From assembly GCA_002501065.1 (NCBI GenBank), contig DLRK01000076.1, forward strand, positions 8,544-40,185: a DNA stretch of 31,642 nucleotides, given 5' to 3'. The first letter of the stretch is position 1; each line of letters starts with the position of its first letter. The stretch comes from Akkermansiaceae bacterium UBA7890 (lineage in GTDB: Bacteria; Verrucomicrobiota; Verrucomicrobiia; Verrucomicrobiales; Akkermansiaceae). The notes beneath the pieces were generated by a model that searched no databases, was not told where the DNA came from, and was given only the letters and a program-made list of their open reading frames with translations. This document shows positions 7,872 through 16,600 of this stretch, one piece after another. A program made the position numbers and the translations under genes.

Positions 7872-8465
7872 ATGATGACCTCCAGATCGCCTCTCTCCCC
7901 GGCCGCAGCGGCCCTCTCTCTCGTGTGGATTGGAGGGCAGGTCGCGAACGGGGCCGTCCTCTGGAACGAAGGGGTGGATGGCGATCTGCCGGGGGATTTC
8001 AATTCACCACAGACTCTCGTCGTCACCCCCGGGGAAAATACCTTCTCGGGCAGGGTTGGGGAGAATGGCAATACCGGAGCAACCGACGGAAGCGACGCGG
8101 ACTACCTGACCATCATGGTTCCAGATGGACTGGAGGTGATTTCGCTGTCGGTCCAGCGGTTTGAGTTCGCGGTTGGCGATCCCGGGGGGGGATCGTTTCT
8201 GGCCTATCGCTCCGGGTCCGGTTTTGCAGGACAGGGGTTTGGAGACATCGATACCTGGACCCTGTTTTTTGATTCTCCCCTGAACCTCCTGCCTGATCTG
8301 GGTCAGAATTCCCTTGGTGCGGGCCAGCACGCGTTCTGGCTCCAGGAAACCAACCCGACTCTCGTTGAGTACGTGTTCTCGATTCAGACCGTGCCAGAGC
8401 CCGGGGTGGGTGCTCTGGGCGGGATCGCGGCTCTTCTGGTCGTCGGGAGAAGGCGTCGGATCTGA
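7872..8465 (+). CDS. PEP-CTERM sorting-signal protein
   Basis: The 197-aa product has an N-terminal signal peptide (SPAAAALSLVWIGGQVANGA). A beta-rich middle follows, with no recognised enzyme motif. The C-terminus is a complete PEP-CTERM signal: VPEPGVGALGG, a short hydrophobic helix (IAALLVV), and the basic tail GRRRRI. Such proteins are exported, then processed by an exosortase at the PEP motif, and are often tied to exopolysaccharide or cell-surface assembly. No exosortase gene lies in the window. The start is ATG 7872 or the adjacent ATG 7875; no Shine-Dalgarno is visible. It sits directly after the di-heme oxidoreductase remnant. Confidence 0.85.
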   Translation: MMTSRSPLSPAAAALSLVWIGGQVANGAVLWNEGVDGDLPGDFNSPQTLVVTPGENTFSGRVGENGNTGATDGSDADYLTIMVPDGLEVISLSVQRFEFAVGDPGGGSFLAYRSGSGFAGQGFGDIDTWTLFFDSPLNLLPDLGQNSLGAGQHAFWLQETNPTLVEYVFSIQTVPEPGVGALGGIAALLVVGRRRRI

Positions 8466-8481
8466 TCGGAGACTTCTCCGA
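8466..8481. terminator. Short perfect hairpin after the PEP-CTERM stop
   Basis: TCGGAGA-CT-TCTCCGA begins on the base after the stop codon, between convergent genes ending at 8465 and 8548. The 7-bp arms have almost no loop and no T-tract follows, so terminator function is tentative. Confidence 0.3.
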
Positions 8482-8547
8482 GTTACCCAGGGGGGCCTTC
8501 GGGTGGATGTAACTGATACCTGTTCGGGTTTCGTTTCTTTCTTCCGG

Positions 8548-9426
8548 TTAATCGGAGCGGATAAACTCTGAAGGCAGGATCCCTTTTTCAGCCTGGAAGG
8601 CCTTGGAGAAGTGGCTGAGTGATGAGTATCCCACTGCAAGGGCGGCCTCTGTGACGTTGGCATTTCCATTGAGCATCCGCGCGGCGGCATCAATGCGAAT
8701 AGAGCGCAAATGCTGCTGCAGCGTCTTGCTGGTTTCACGTTTGACACTGCGGCTGAGATAGGGGGCGGAGCACCCACAGGTGGTGGCGAGAAGGTCCAGA
8801 TCGAGAGCTTCTTCGTAGTTCTCCCGCAGATAAGTCAGGGCCCGGTCGGCAAAGTGATTGGCTCTCGGGTTCTGCTGGGGAAGGGAGGCTTTCTGATCGT
8901 TGGCGAACAGGTGGATTGCAAACAGTTCTCCAATCTTGGATTGGTACCAGAGACTCATGGCGGCATCCGGGACGGGAGGGTTGCGGAGCCAGTCCATGAG
9001 TCGTTTCTCGTCCGACCACATGGGGCGGACAACTCCGAAGCCGGTTGCACTTCTCTTTTCGATAATAAAATTGAGGAACTGGGGATGAAGAGCAGCGAGA
9101 TCGCCTCCGAGGAATCCGCTGAGGTTTTTCCGGGGAACGGTGAGCAGGACGAATTCGTGATGGCCGCCTCCGATCCGGGTGGCGATGGGCGGCTGAAGGG
9201 CTCCGACTGTAAACAGACTCAGTGATTGTGGTCGCAGGTAGAGCCGGGTGTTGCCTTCTCCCATGATCAGAGCTTCCCCTGATTCATTGAAGCAGAAGCA
9301 GACGCTGTCTGCGGTCAGGTTCTCAGCCCAGGAGAGGGAAGCGTCAAGGTCGCCCCGGAAAAGCTCTACTTGTCCGTCGGCCAAGCCAGAGACTTCGTGC
9401 AAAACCGCAGAGGACAGAGCAGGCAC
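8548..9426 (-). CDS. AraC-family transcriptional regulator
   Basis: The C-terminal roughly 98 residues form a double helix-turn-helix AraC domain: RALTYLRENYEEALDLDLLA, then CSAPYLSRSVKRETSKTLQ, IRIDAAARMLNGN, VTEAALAVGYSSLSHFSKAF, ending LPSEFIRSD. The N-terminal roughly 190 residues form a ligand-sensing region without a recognised effector motif. The frame stays open to ATG 9633, but that would overlap the divergent ferredoxin gene and the palindrome. GTG 9426 (AAGGG, 4 nt before) gives 292 aa, the usual AraC length, and is preferred. The layout resembles PchR-type iron/siderophore regulators, which often neighbour BFD-like genes; this role is inferred. It is convergent with the PEP-CTERM gene. 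Confidence 0.85.
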   Translation of the reverse strand: MPALSSAVLHEVSGLADGQVELFRGDLDASLSWAENLTADSVCFCFNESGEALIMGEGNTRLYLRPQSLSLFTVGALQPPIATRIGGGHHEFVLLTVPRKNLSGFLGGDLAALHPQFLNFIIEKRSATGFGVVRPMWSDEKRLMDWLRNPPVPDAAMSLWYQSKIGELFAIHLFANDQKASLPQQNPRANHFADRALTYLRENYEEALDLDLLATTCGCSAPYLSRSVKRETSKTLQQHLRSIRIDAAARMLNGNANVTEAALAVGYSSLSHFSKAFQAEKGILPSEFIRSD

Positions 9427-9437
9427 CTCGCCCTTGT

Positions 9438-9456
9438 ATTGAGAATGGGTCTCAAT
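9438..9456. promoter_or_regulatory. Fur-like palindrome in the araC/bfd divergent promoter
   Basis: ATTGAGA-ATGGG-TCTCAAT is a perfect 7-bp inverted repeat. Read as a 7-1-7 site it is TGAGAAT-G-GGTCTCA, with 5 of 7 arm pairs matching the Fur-type symmetry. For the plus-strand gene it overlaps a candidate promoter: -35 TTGAGA (9439-9444), 17-bp spacer, -10 TAAATT (9462-9467). It also lies 12-30 bp upstream of the regulator's GTG. A repressor site controlling both genes is inferred; Fur is only one candidate. Confidence 0.45.
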
Positions 9457-9483
9457 AGCAATAAATTGTTTGAAGTGGCTGTG

Positions 9484-9825
9484 ATGAGAGGTGTTAATGC
9501 TCCCGGAAGGATTCCAAATGCCGCTCCGATGATTTCTCCAAGTGCGCAACCTGCAGGAGTAAGTGACTCTCCCCTGTGTCTGGGAGGTGAGCTTGTTTGT
9601 CACTGCCACCAAGTTACTGAGGCTGAAATACATGCTGCCATCCGCGGAACTGGTGCGACCTCCCTTGAAGAAATCAGACTGCGGACAAAAGCAGGAAGCG
9701 GATGCATGAGTTGTCGCTGCAAGCTCAACCGTATGCTCTGTGGCCTTTCGCCGAACTGCGGTCGTTTCGGGTTGTGCGGTCAGTGTGGTTGCGTGGAAGC
9801 CCTTTGTGCGTGTGCCGCGGCCTAG
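9484..9825 (+). CDS. BFD-like [2Fe-2S] protein with Cys-rich tail
   Basis: From ATG 9484 the product is 113 aa. A BFD-like domain is visible: LVCHCHQVTEAEI (Cys39, Cys41), a helical linker with LEEIRLRTKAGSG, then CMSC (Cys74, Cys77). This matches the CxC...CxxC ligands of bacterioferritin-associated ferredoxin, which helps release iron from bacterioferritin. Unusually, the protein continues with nine further cysteines outside the canonical ligands (positions 32, 79, 86, 92, 98, 101, 103, 108, 110), including CGQCGC and CAC near the end. The start is uncertain: ATG 9445 lies inside the palindrome and ATG 9529 is also possible; none has a strong ribosome site. Divergent from the AraC gene. No bacterioferritin gene is in the window. 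Confidence 0.75.
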   Translation: MRGVNAPGRIPNAAPMISPSAQPAGVSDSPLCLGGELVCHCHQVTEAEIHAAIRGTGATSLEEIRLRTKAGSGCMSCRCKLNRMLCGLSPNCGRFGLCGQCGCVEALCACAAA

Positions 9826-9994
9826 CTGCAGCGCTCATGGAGCGTAACGCACTCGACTCTGAGGGGCATTCTTCTGGACTGCGGATAGATCCGCTGGACA
9901 AGGCAGGGTGAACCGCCCCGGAGCTGCGGGAGTGAATCGGGTGGAGTAGACAGGAACCCCTGGAAGAGCCCGTTGTTTGACGGCGAATACCATT

Positions 9995-10013
9995 AACCCG
10001 GTATTCCCGGGTT
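9995..10013. promoter_or_regulatory. Perfect 7-bp inverted repeat upstream of hydrolase gene
   Basis: AACCCGG-TATTC-CCGGGTT lies 37-55 bp before ATG 10050, in the 224-bp gap after the ferredoxin-like gene. It could be an operator of the hydrolase-pectate lyase unit or a terminator hairpin of the upstream gene; no T-tract follows. Confidence 0.35.
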
Positions 10014-10049
10014 GCTACGGCGTTCCCAGGCAATAACCTGTTGATCTGC

Positions 10050-10850
10050 ATGAAACGCGTTTGTCTCACACGGTGTAGCGGGATTCGGAGATTCCTCCTT
10101 CTTCTTCTCCTCAGTGGACTGGCTCCCGCGTGGGGCCAGAAGGAGGTTCCGGTTGTCAGGACTCTCGACAAGGAACGGCAGGGCAGGACCCTTTTTCTCA
10201 ATCCGGATTTTCTCCTGTTTCCGGCGGAGGCAAAAAAAGGGAGTCAACTTCCGGTGCTGATCTATCTCCACGGCGGGGGTGGAGTGGGTGATGACCTTGG
10301 CAAGATCAGGGGGCAGGCCCGGCGCGTGGTGAGCGGAATCCGGAAGTTCCGGAAGGAACCCTGCCTGGTGGTGGCGCCGCAATGCCTCAGGGACACGCCG
10401 AAGGGCAGGGGAACCTGGACTCCGGAAGACCTCGATGTCTTCCTTGAACACGTGAAGGCGACTCTCCCGGTGGACGAGAAGAGGATCTACCTGACCGGAA
10501 ACAGCATGGGGGGCTACGGTTGCTGGGTCTGGGGCGGTCATCGGCCCGGACACTTTGCCGCCATCGCCCCGGTGGTGGGCGGAATCGGCCGGGGAGGACC
10601 GAAGGCCGTCACGGAGGATCTCGCCAAGTGGGCCGCCAACCTGGCCAGGGTTCCCGTCTACGCCTTTGCCGGTGCCAGGGACCGGGTTGTCCCGGCTGAA
10701 CGCTCCGAGCGGATGATCGCCGCCATCAGGAAGTCCGGGGGGAAGTTGGCCCGACTCAAGGTCTACCCGAACGAAGGGCACGGGGCCGGACAGATCGTGT
10801 TCTCCACCACAGAGATGTATGACTGGATGTTCTCGCAGAAGCGGGATTGA
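10050..10850 (+). CDS. Exported alpha/beta hydrolase (esterase-like)
   Basis: The 266-aa product starts at ATG 10050; an in-frame TTG 9 bp upstream is less likely. A signal peptide is present (RRFLLLLLLSGLAPAWGQ). The alpha/beta-hydrolase layout is clear: oxyanion-type LIYLHGGGGVGDD, nucleophile elbow GNSMGG (Ser152), acid GARDRVVP (Asp211) and NEGHGAG (His244). The length and the 'LPVDEKRIYLTGNSMGG' region match the secreted phospholipase/carboxylesterase-like and feruloyl-esterase-like group common in Verrucomicrobiota. The substrate is unknown. The next gene, a pectate lyase, overlaps its end by 32 bp, suggesting translational coupling and a role in deacylating plant or algal polysaccharides; that role is inferred. 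Confidence 0.85.
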   Translation: MKRVCLTRCSGIRRFLLLLLLSGLAPAWGQKEVPVVRTLDKERQGRTLFLNPDFLLFPAEAKKGSQLPVLIYLHGGGGVGDDLGKIRGQARRVVSGIRKFRKEPCLVVAPQCLRDTPKGRGTWTPEDLDVFLEHVKATLPVDEKRIYLTGNSMGGYGCWVWGGHRPGHFAAIAPVVGGIGRGGPKAVTEDLAKWAANLARVPVYAFAGARDRVVPAERSERMIAAIRKSGGKLARLKVYPNEGHGAGQIVFSTTEMYDWMFSQKRD

Positions 10851-11973
10851 GTGCCGAGGACCGTCTCCGGGCAGATGGTGGCTGGGGGTGGCCCTGATGG
10901 TTGCTCTGGTTGCGCCGCCGTCGTGGAGTCGCACCTGGCGCGAGTGCCTGGGGCAGGAGGCGGCCTGGTATGGCACGGAAGAGGCGATCCGGATTGCCGA
11001 CAACGTGCTCTACTATCAGTCCGGGATCGGTGGGTGGTACAAGAACGACGGTAGCGTGCATTCCTCGGGTCACGCCGCCACCGAGGATCTTGCCGAAGAA
11101 CAGCGCGAGGCCCACCGGGCGGCGCTCCGGAAGCGAACGTTTCCCTGTACCCTTGATAACGGGGCGACCCACACGGAGATGCGTTACCTGGCGACGGTCC
11201 ACGCCGCCACTGGTGAGGACCGGTTCAGGGAGGGTTTCGTCAAGGGGGTCCGCTACCTGCTGAAGGCGCAGTATCCCAGTGGGGGGTGGGCCCAGTTTTA
11301 TCCTCTGCGACCGGGTTATTCCAGCCGCATCACCTTCAACGACGGCGCGATGATCGGGGCGCTCTCCGTCCTGGATGAGGTTGCCAACCGGCGCGCTCCC
11401 CTTGACCTGGTGGAGGAGGAACTCCGGGCAGAATGCAGCAGGGCGGTGGCGAACGGGATCTCGTGTATCCTGAAGTGCCAGATCGTGGTGAAGGGGAGGA
11501 AGACGGCCTGGTGCCAGCAGCATGACGAGAAGACCCTGGCTCCCGCGCAGGGCAGGGTTTCCGAGTTGCCCTCTATTTCCGGTGCCGAGAGCGTGGATGT
11601 GGTTCGTTACCTGATGTCGATCGAGCAGCCGTCTCCCGAGGTGGTGAACGCGGTGGAAGGTGCGGTGAGCTGGTTTGAGCGGGCCAGGATTGTCGGGGTG
11701 CGGGTGGTGACCGTGCAGGACGACTCGCTGCCTGGCGGCAGGGACCGGCGGGTGGTGAAGGATCCCAAAGCTGAGTCGATCTGGGCGCGCTATTACGAAA
11801 TTGGAACCAACAGGCCCATGTTCATCGAGCAGGGGGTGGTGAAATACAAACTGGAGGAACTCAGTCACGCCCACCGCATCGGTCACGGCTGGATCGGGGG
11901 CAGGTGGCCCGCGCGGCTCCTGGCGGTTGAGTATCCGGTCTGGAGGGAGAGAGGCGGGAGAGGGGAGAGGTAA
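10819..11973 (+). CDS. pelA: Pectate lyase, polysaccharide lyase family 10 (PelA type)
   Basis: The product is 384 aa. PL10 hallmarks run in order: GGWYKND near residue 72, TLDNGATHTEMRYLA around 111-125, PSGGWAQFYPLRPGYSSRIT around 153-172 followed by FNDGAM, WCQQHDEKTLAPAQGR around 230-245, SGAESVDVVRYLM, and YYEIGTNRPMF near 330. PL10 enzymes cleave polygalacturonate by beta-elimination. The N-terminus holds a hydrophobic export segment (WWLGVALMVALVAPPSWS). ATG 10819 overlaps the upstream hydrolase by 32 bp; a start nearer the upstream stop would need a non-ATG codon in this frame, so the exact start is uncertain. It ends 7 bp from the convergent ThuA gene. Confidence 0.9.
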   Translation: MTGCSRRSGIECRGPSPGRWWLGVALMVALVAPPSWSRTWRECLGQEAAWYGTEEAIRIADNVLYYQSGIGGWYKNDGSVHSSGHAATEDLAEEQREAHRAALRKRTFPCTLDNGATHTEMRYLATVHAATGEDRFREGFVKGVRYLLKAQYPSGGWAQFYPLRPGYSSRITFNDGAMIGALSVLDEVANRRAPLDLVEEELRAECSRAVANGISCILKCQIVVKGRKTAWCQQHDEKTLAPAQGRVSELPSISGAESVDVVRYLMSIEQPSPEVVNAVEGAVSWFERARIVGVRVVTVQDDSLPGGRDRRVVKDPKAESIWARYYEIGTNRPMFIEQGVVKYKLEELSHAHRIGHGWIGGRWPARLLAVEYPVWRERGGRGER

Positions 11974-11980
11974 GCGTGGA

Positions 11981-12700
11981 TTACCGGGGGTCCTTGACGG
12001 GCTTCCGGACGACCCAGTAGAGGGCCCGCAGGGTGAGCTTCTGGAGGGCGGGGTTGTCCCAGGCCTTCTGGTCATGTCCCAGGCCGGTGTTGAAGAGGCG
12101 ACCCTTGCCATACTCGTGCACCCAGATCATGGAGTGCTTCTCGTTGCCGCGGTTGATGCGTCCGAGGTGGTGCAGACTGTCGATGGTATCGGGATGGAAC
12201 TTGTCGCGGTAGGACTCATCTGAAATCTCAAAGCCCTGCATGCCCCTGGTGACAGGGTGCCTGGTGTCGGTGAACTCGATCGGGAATGTGCCTCCACCAT
12301 GGCCAATGAACTGGCCTCCGAAGATCTTCCAGTAGACATCTGACTTCTTGAAGGCGTCGGTGGCATGAATGCCTACCACGCCACCGCCATTCTTCACGTA
12401 GCTCTCAAACCCCTTTTCCTGGGCCGGGTCGGTGAAGTCTCCTCCCGAACCGAAAAAGAAGACCACGTCGTATTTTTCGATCGTTTCGGACCTGAGGTCA
12501 TCGAGCTTGTTGCTGATGACAAGGTCGAATCCGCCCTGCCGGGCAAGAAATCCGCTGAGGAACTTCTCGTAACCCTTCGAGTCGTGTCCGCGGCCACCCA
12601 TGTAGAGAATCCTGATGTTCTCTGGGTGCTCGGCAAGGGCCGGGCAGAGGGTGAGCAGAGCAAGGAGTGCGGTCAGAAGGGAGTTCGTGAGCGCTTTCAT
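11981..12700 (-). CDS. Secreted ThuA-domain protein
   Basis: From ATG 12700 the product is 239 aa; AAGGA lies 9 nt upstream, which favours this start over an in-frame ATG at 12727. A signal peptide (LTNSLLTALLALLTLCPALA) precedes a ThuA/GATase-like domain: IRILYMGGRGHDSKGYEKFL, YDVVFFFGSGGDFTDPAQ, NGGGVVGIHATDAF, TDTRHPVTRGM and NTGLGHDQKAWDNPALQKL. ThuA proteins are linked to trehalose or other sugar utilisation and are widespread as exported proteins in Verrucomicrobiota and Planctomycetota; the reaction is not established. It lies downstream of the gene at 12769-13458 on the same strand (68-bp gap) and faces the pectate lyase gene. Confidence 0.88.
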   Translation of the reverse strand: MKALTNSLLTALLALLTLCPALAEHPENIRILYMGGRGHDSKGYEKFLSGFLARQGGFDLVISNKLDDLRSETIEKYDVVFFFGSGGDFTDPAQEKGFESYVKNGGGVVGIHATDAFKKSDVYWKIFGGQFIGHGGGTFPIEFTDTRHPVTRGMQGFEISDESYRDKFHPDTIDSLHHLGRINRGNEKHSMIWVHEYGKGRLFNTGLGHDQKAWDNPALQKLTLRALYWVVRKPVKDPR

Positions 12701-12768
12701 GAAACAGCATCCTTGACGGCAGGGCACGGTTTGTCAATCGAGCCCGCTTGCCCATCGGGTCCTTCCCG

Positions 12769-13458
12769 TCACTCCCCGGGAGTGGGGACGCGGACGAGGG
12801 AATCCACCACCGAGTGAAGTTTGACGCTCTTGGATCTCGGGTCGTTGTAGAGGAAGACCAGTCCGCGCGCCCTGGTCAGGGTGGGCCAGTTGGTGGAGAA
12901 GAAGGTGCGCCACTTGTTGTCACGCATGTACTTGAGGGAGGCGAAACACAGGTTTTTCCCCCGGTCGGCCTTGGGCGTGATGATGATACGCTTGCCGGGA
13001 TTGAGGCGAAACTGTTTGCCGCCCACCAGTCCGGCCACCGGTTCGCGCGCGAGGTTGACGAAGAGCATCTGGGAGGCCCCGAAGGCTGTCTTGTCGTCGT
13101 TGAGGGCAAGAATGTTCAAGCCATCCGATGGGGAGGCGCCTTTATGGACGAAGAGAAGGAGTTGCTTCCTGGCAGTTCCCGGCCTGACCTGCCCGTAGGA
13201 TTTGAAACGGAACTCTCCCGCCGCGTTGGTGCCACTCTTGCCGAACTTCCAGACCGCGAGGCGAGGAACTTTCAGGGGGTCAGTGAGGGTGTGGCTCTGG
13301 AGGCTGATCGGCACCGTCTTGCCAGGACCCACCAGTAACTCGATGGAGGCCGGGGGCCGCTTCGGAAAGGAGAGACAGGTAATCACCACTTCCTGGGCCT
13401 GGACCAGTGGGGTCGCCATGCCTGCCCCGAGCAGGGACATGACCAGAACCATTGGCAT
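12769..13458 (-). CDS. Small secreted protein of unknown function
   Basis: GGGAGGAG, 4 nt before ATG 13458, is the clearest ribosome site in the window and fixes the start, giving 229 aa instead of the longer frame from 13482. A signal peptide (MPMVLVMSLLGAGMATPLVQ, then AQE) is followed by a beta-rich chain with ELLVGPGKTVPISLQS, KQLLLFVHKGASP, NPGKRIIITPKA and FFSTNWPT. No catalytic motif or known domain was recognised. It is divergent from the Verru_Chthon-A-like gene (173 bp between starts), and similar small secreted proteins may accompany such pseudopilins; that link is inferred. Confidence 0.7.
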   Translation of the reverse strand: MPMVLVMSLLGAGMATPLVQAQEVVITCLSFPKRPPASIELLVGPGKTVPISLQSHTLTDPLKVPRLAVWKFGKSGTNAAGEFRFKSYGQVRPGTARKQLLLFVHKGASPSDGLNILALNDDKTAFGASQMLFVNLAREPVAGLVGGKQFRLNPGKRIIITPKADRGKNLCFASLKYMRDNKWRTFFSTNWPTLTRARGLVFLYNDPRSKSVKLHSVVDSLVRVPTPGE

Positions 13459-13631
13459 AAAGCTCCTCCCAATGAAAACCATGCGGCATTTGGCCCCTTC
13501 TTTCTCTCCGCGTCAATGCCGGGCACAGAAACTCACTGCGCGTGGTGGACAGGCAGGAATTTGGCAAATGGGCAGATCGGAACCAGCGACAAAAGCATTG
13601 ACAATGTGATTACGAAGGAGTATCGCTCAGG

Positions 13632-16600
13632 ATGAATGGGCGCGTAGGGCGCAGTGAAGAAGAAAAACCCATGGGTCATTGTGCCGCAGGACGAGGTGGA
13701 GTTGGATCTTCCCTCGGAAAGCTAGGATTTCGCCGAGGAAAGCCGGGGTTTTCGCTTGTCACAACCGTGATGATCATGACCCTGCTGGCCCTGATCGCAC
13801 TGGGTCTTCTCAGTTTGTCCTCGGTCACCCTGCGGTCCAATACGCTTCTTGATGCCCAGACCGAGGCCCGCGCCAATGCGCGCCTCGCCTTGATGCTGGC
13901 CCTGGGCGAATTGCAACAGCAGTTGGGACCGGACCAGCGCATCTCTGCTGCGGCCGCGATCCTGGATGATTCGGTGGAAACCTCCGCTCACGAGGATGTG
14001 GCCCACCCGCACTGGACCGGGGTGTGGAACTCCTGGGCTGCGGGAGGGCAGAGTTTTGGAAGTGACGAACCCAGCGAGCATCGCACGATCGCCGGGGCGG
14101 CGAACCGGGGGCTGGCCCCGGCCTATGAGGAGAAGCGCAGGGACCACTTCCGGTCGTGGCTTGTTTCGATCAATAAGGAGCAGCAGCGCTCTATCGACAG
14201 TGCCCGCAGCCTGCCCCTCAAAGGTGAGCGCTTACCGGGCAAGGACAGTGAAGGCGTCCTCCTGATGGGGCGTGGTACATATGGTGCGGCTGCACAGGAC
14301 TCGGAACTGGTTTCCGGAGCTTTGCTGGGGATTGGTTCCCAGCCCGGTTCCGGTGCGAATCATGCCGGGCGCTACGCATGGTGGGTGGCTGATGAATCAA
14401 CCAAGGCCCGGATCCTCCCGGATGGCTTCGATTCCGGGGAGGAACTTCGCAAGGACGAGTTGCTCGCCCGTGCCATGAGTGCCGGGTCGACCGGTCATGA
14501 CGTTCTGGAGGCCTTCGAGGGGCTCAACGACCCCGGGGTTCTGCGCCGGGTTCATACCCGCCGGTCTCTGGAATTGCCTTCCGGTGAATTGCAGCGTGTG
14601 CGAGGCACCTTTCACGATGTCACGCCCTATTCATACGGGGTGCTGGCTGACGTGCGGGAGGGGGGATTGAAACGCGACCTCAATGCGCTTCTCGAGCGAC
14701 CGATCCAGCTTCGTGAACAGCGCGACGATTTCATGCTCTACCGCTTTGGCCGCAATTCCGACCGGGTTCCCCTGCAGGATCTCGCGGCCTACTACCAGCT
14801 GTATCGCGAGCAGGTCGACTACCAGGGTCAGAAGGCCCGTAATCCGCTCGGGCGGGACCGTCTCCAGATCAACAATCCCGACTTCACTCCCGGATCCCGG
14901 TTCAAGAGGGAATACACCAATCTCTACCGCATGCCCGTTCCGGTGAAGATCCAGTTCCTGTTGAGTTACATCGGCAAGCAGCGCCAGCGTCCGCCGCGGA
15001 CTGATCCGAACCAGAGTCGCTACAAGATCCACGTCGGCATCACCCCCGCGGTCACGCTCTGGAATCCCTACAATGTGCCGCTGGTGCTGAACCATGGGCC
15101 GGATCGTTCGACCCAGATCCGCTTCTTCAACCTGCCCATTGCCCTGCGCTGGAAAAAAGTGGGTGCGAACGGATCCTATGAATCGCAGCGGCCCACCTCA
15201 CTTTCGTGGATCACCAACCGCGATCGCTATGGTGCGGGGGTTTTCCGCGCCGGCGGTGGGGACCGCCACACGGGCTTCGAGTTGTTCGTGGGGGGGCAGA
15301 AGCCCATCGTCTTCGCCCCGGGTGAAGTGCGGGTTTTCTCGTTGCGACAGACCAGCGGACCGGAGGAAGGCGCCCTGATCGAGGACACCAACCAGTACCG
15401 TCCGATTCGTGAAGTGGAAGCCGGGTGGGATCCCAACAAGTGGCTGGAACTCCCGCGCTCCGATCGTAATGGCGACCGGGCCCACGTTGAACAGGAACGA
15501 CAGGAACCAGGTGGACGCAATGACGACGGGATCGGCGGGGCTCTCAGCTTTGATGCCGATGACCAGATCTCCTTCAGCATCTCAGCTGCCGAAAACCCCG
15601 ACCTGGCCAATGGAGCAGCCCTCCAGTTCTTTTTCCGCCAGTCCAGCGTTGTAAGACAGGGTGAGGGAGGACCGGGCGACAACAGGTGGATGCGCCGTCA
15701 ATTCCAGATGATATCCCGGATGCATGAAAAGGGGCCGGGCGGAAGGGAAAGCGAGGCCGCGATCGACTTCCACCGGGAATTGATGAGAAAGGGCTTTCCC
15801 GGGGAACGGGACGAGATCGAGTTTCCTCCCATTCCGGGCCGCGAGATCATCGGTCAGACCCGCCCCTTCCTGCTGGTGAGCCTGACCGCGGGTTGCGAGG
15901 TCTATCACGATACCACCGGTGACGCCCACGGACGTCGCTTCGCCTCCCGGCCCTTCCTGCACTCCACCCCCATTGTCGCGTGCCCCTTCGTGGATCGCGA
16001 GGATCATGACTCATTTTACCACCATGGCTGGAACTGGTGGGTCCAGGATATCAATTCCGTTCTCGAAGCGGCCGTGCAGGTGGATCCCAACAATGTCAAT
16101 TCCTACTACGGTGGCGGCTACTCCGCGGAGTATGGCACCACGCACCTGGTCCAGCAGGAGGTTCCTCTCACGCCCCTGCACTCGATCGCCTCCCTCAGTC
16201 ACGCGCGGCTCGGGGGCTACAGCCTGGCCAACGACCATCTCGGTCCCGGGGCGGGAGAAACGCGCGTCAGTTACCAGTTCACCACCGCCACCGGAGCGAA
16301 CGGGCTCTTCCCGCATATGGTCCAGGCCATCGGGAATTCCTATGCCCACCCCTACCTGGGAGCGGAGGAGGCGGTGGGTTCGTGGACCCGTCACTACAGC
16401 CAGGCGAACGGACCGAAAAACATTCCGATGGTTGATCATTCCTACCTCGCGAACAAGGCGCTCTGGGACGATTACTTTTTCTCCTCCATTGCCCCCCACC
16501 TGGTCGAGATTTACGAGGGGGACCGGAAGTTCTCGGCAGAGGAGGTCGCCCATCGGGCCTTCTTCGAAGACAGGAAACTTCCCAACCGACGTCTCGTTCC

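Noticed and set aside
9427..9633. Longer AraC start at ATG 9633
   Set aside because: Would overlap the divergent ferredoxin-like gene and the palindrome and add about 70 atypical residues; GTG 9426 gives normal family length.
10756..12111. 451-codon minus-strand frame over the pectate lyase gene
   Set aside because: Pro/Arg-rich shadow with no motifs; PL10 motifs lie on the plus strand.
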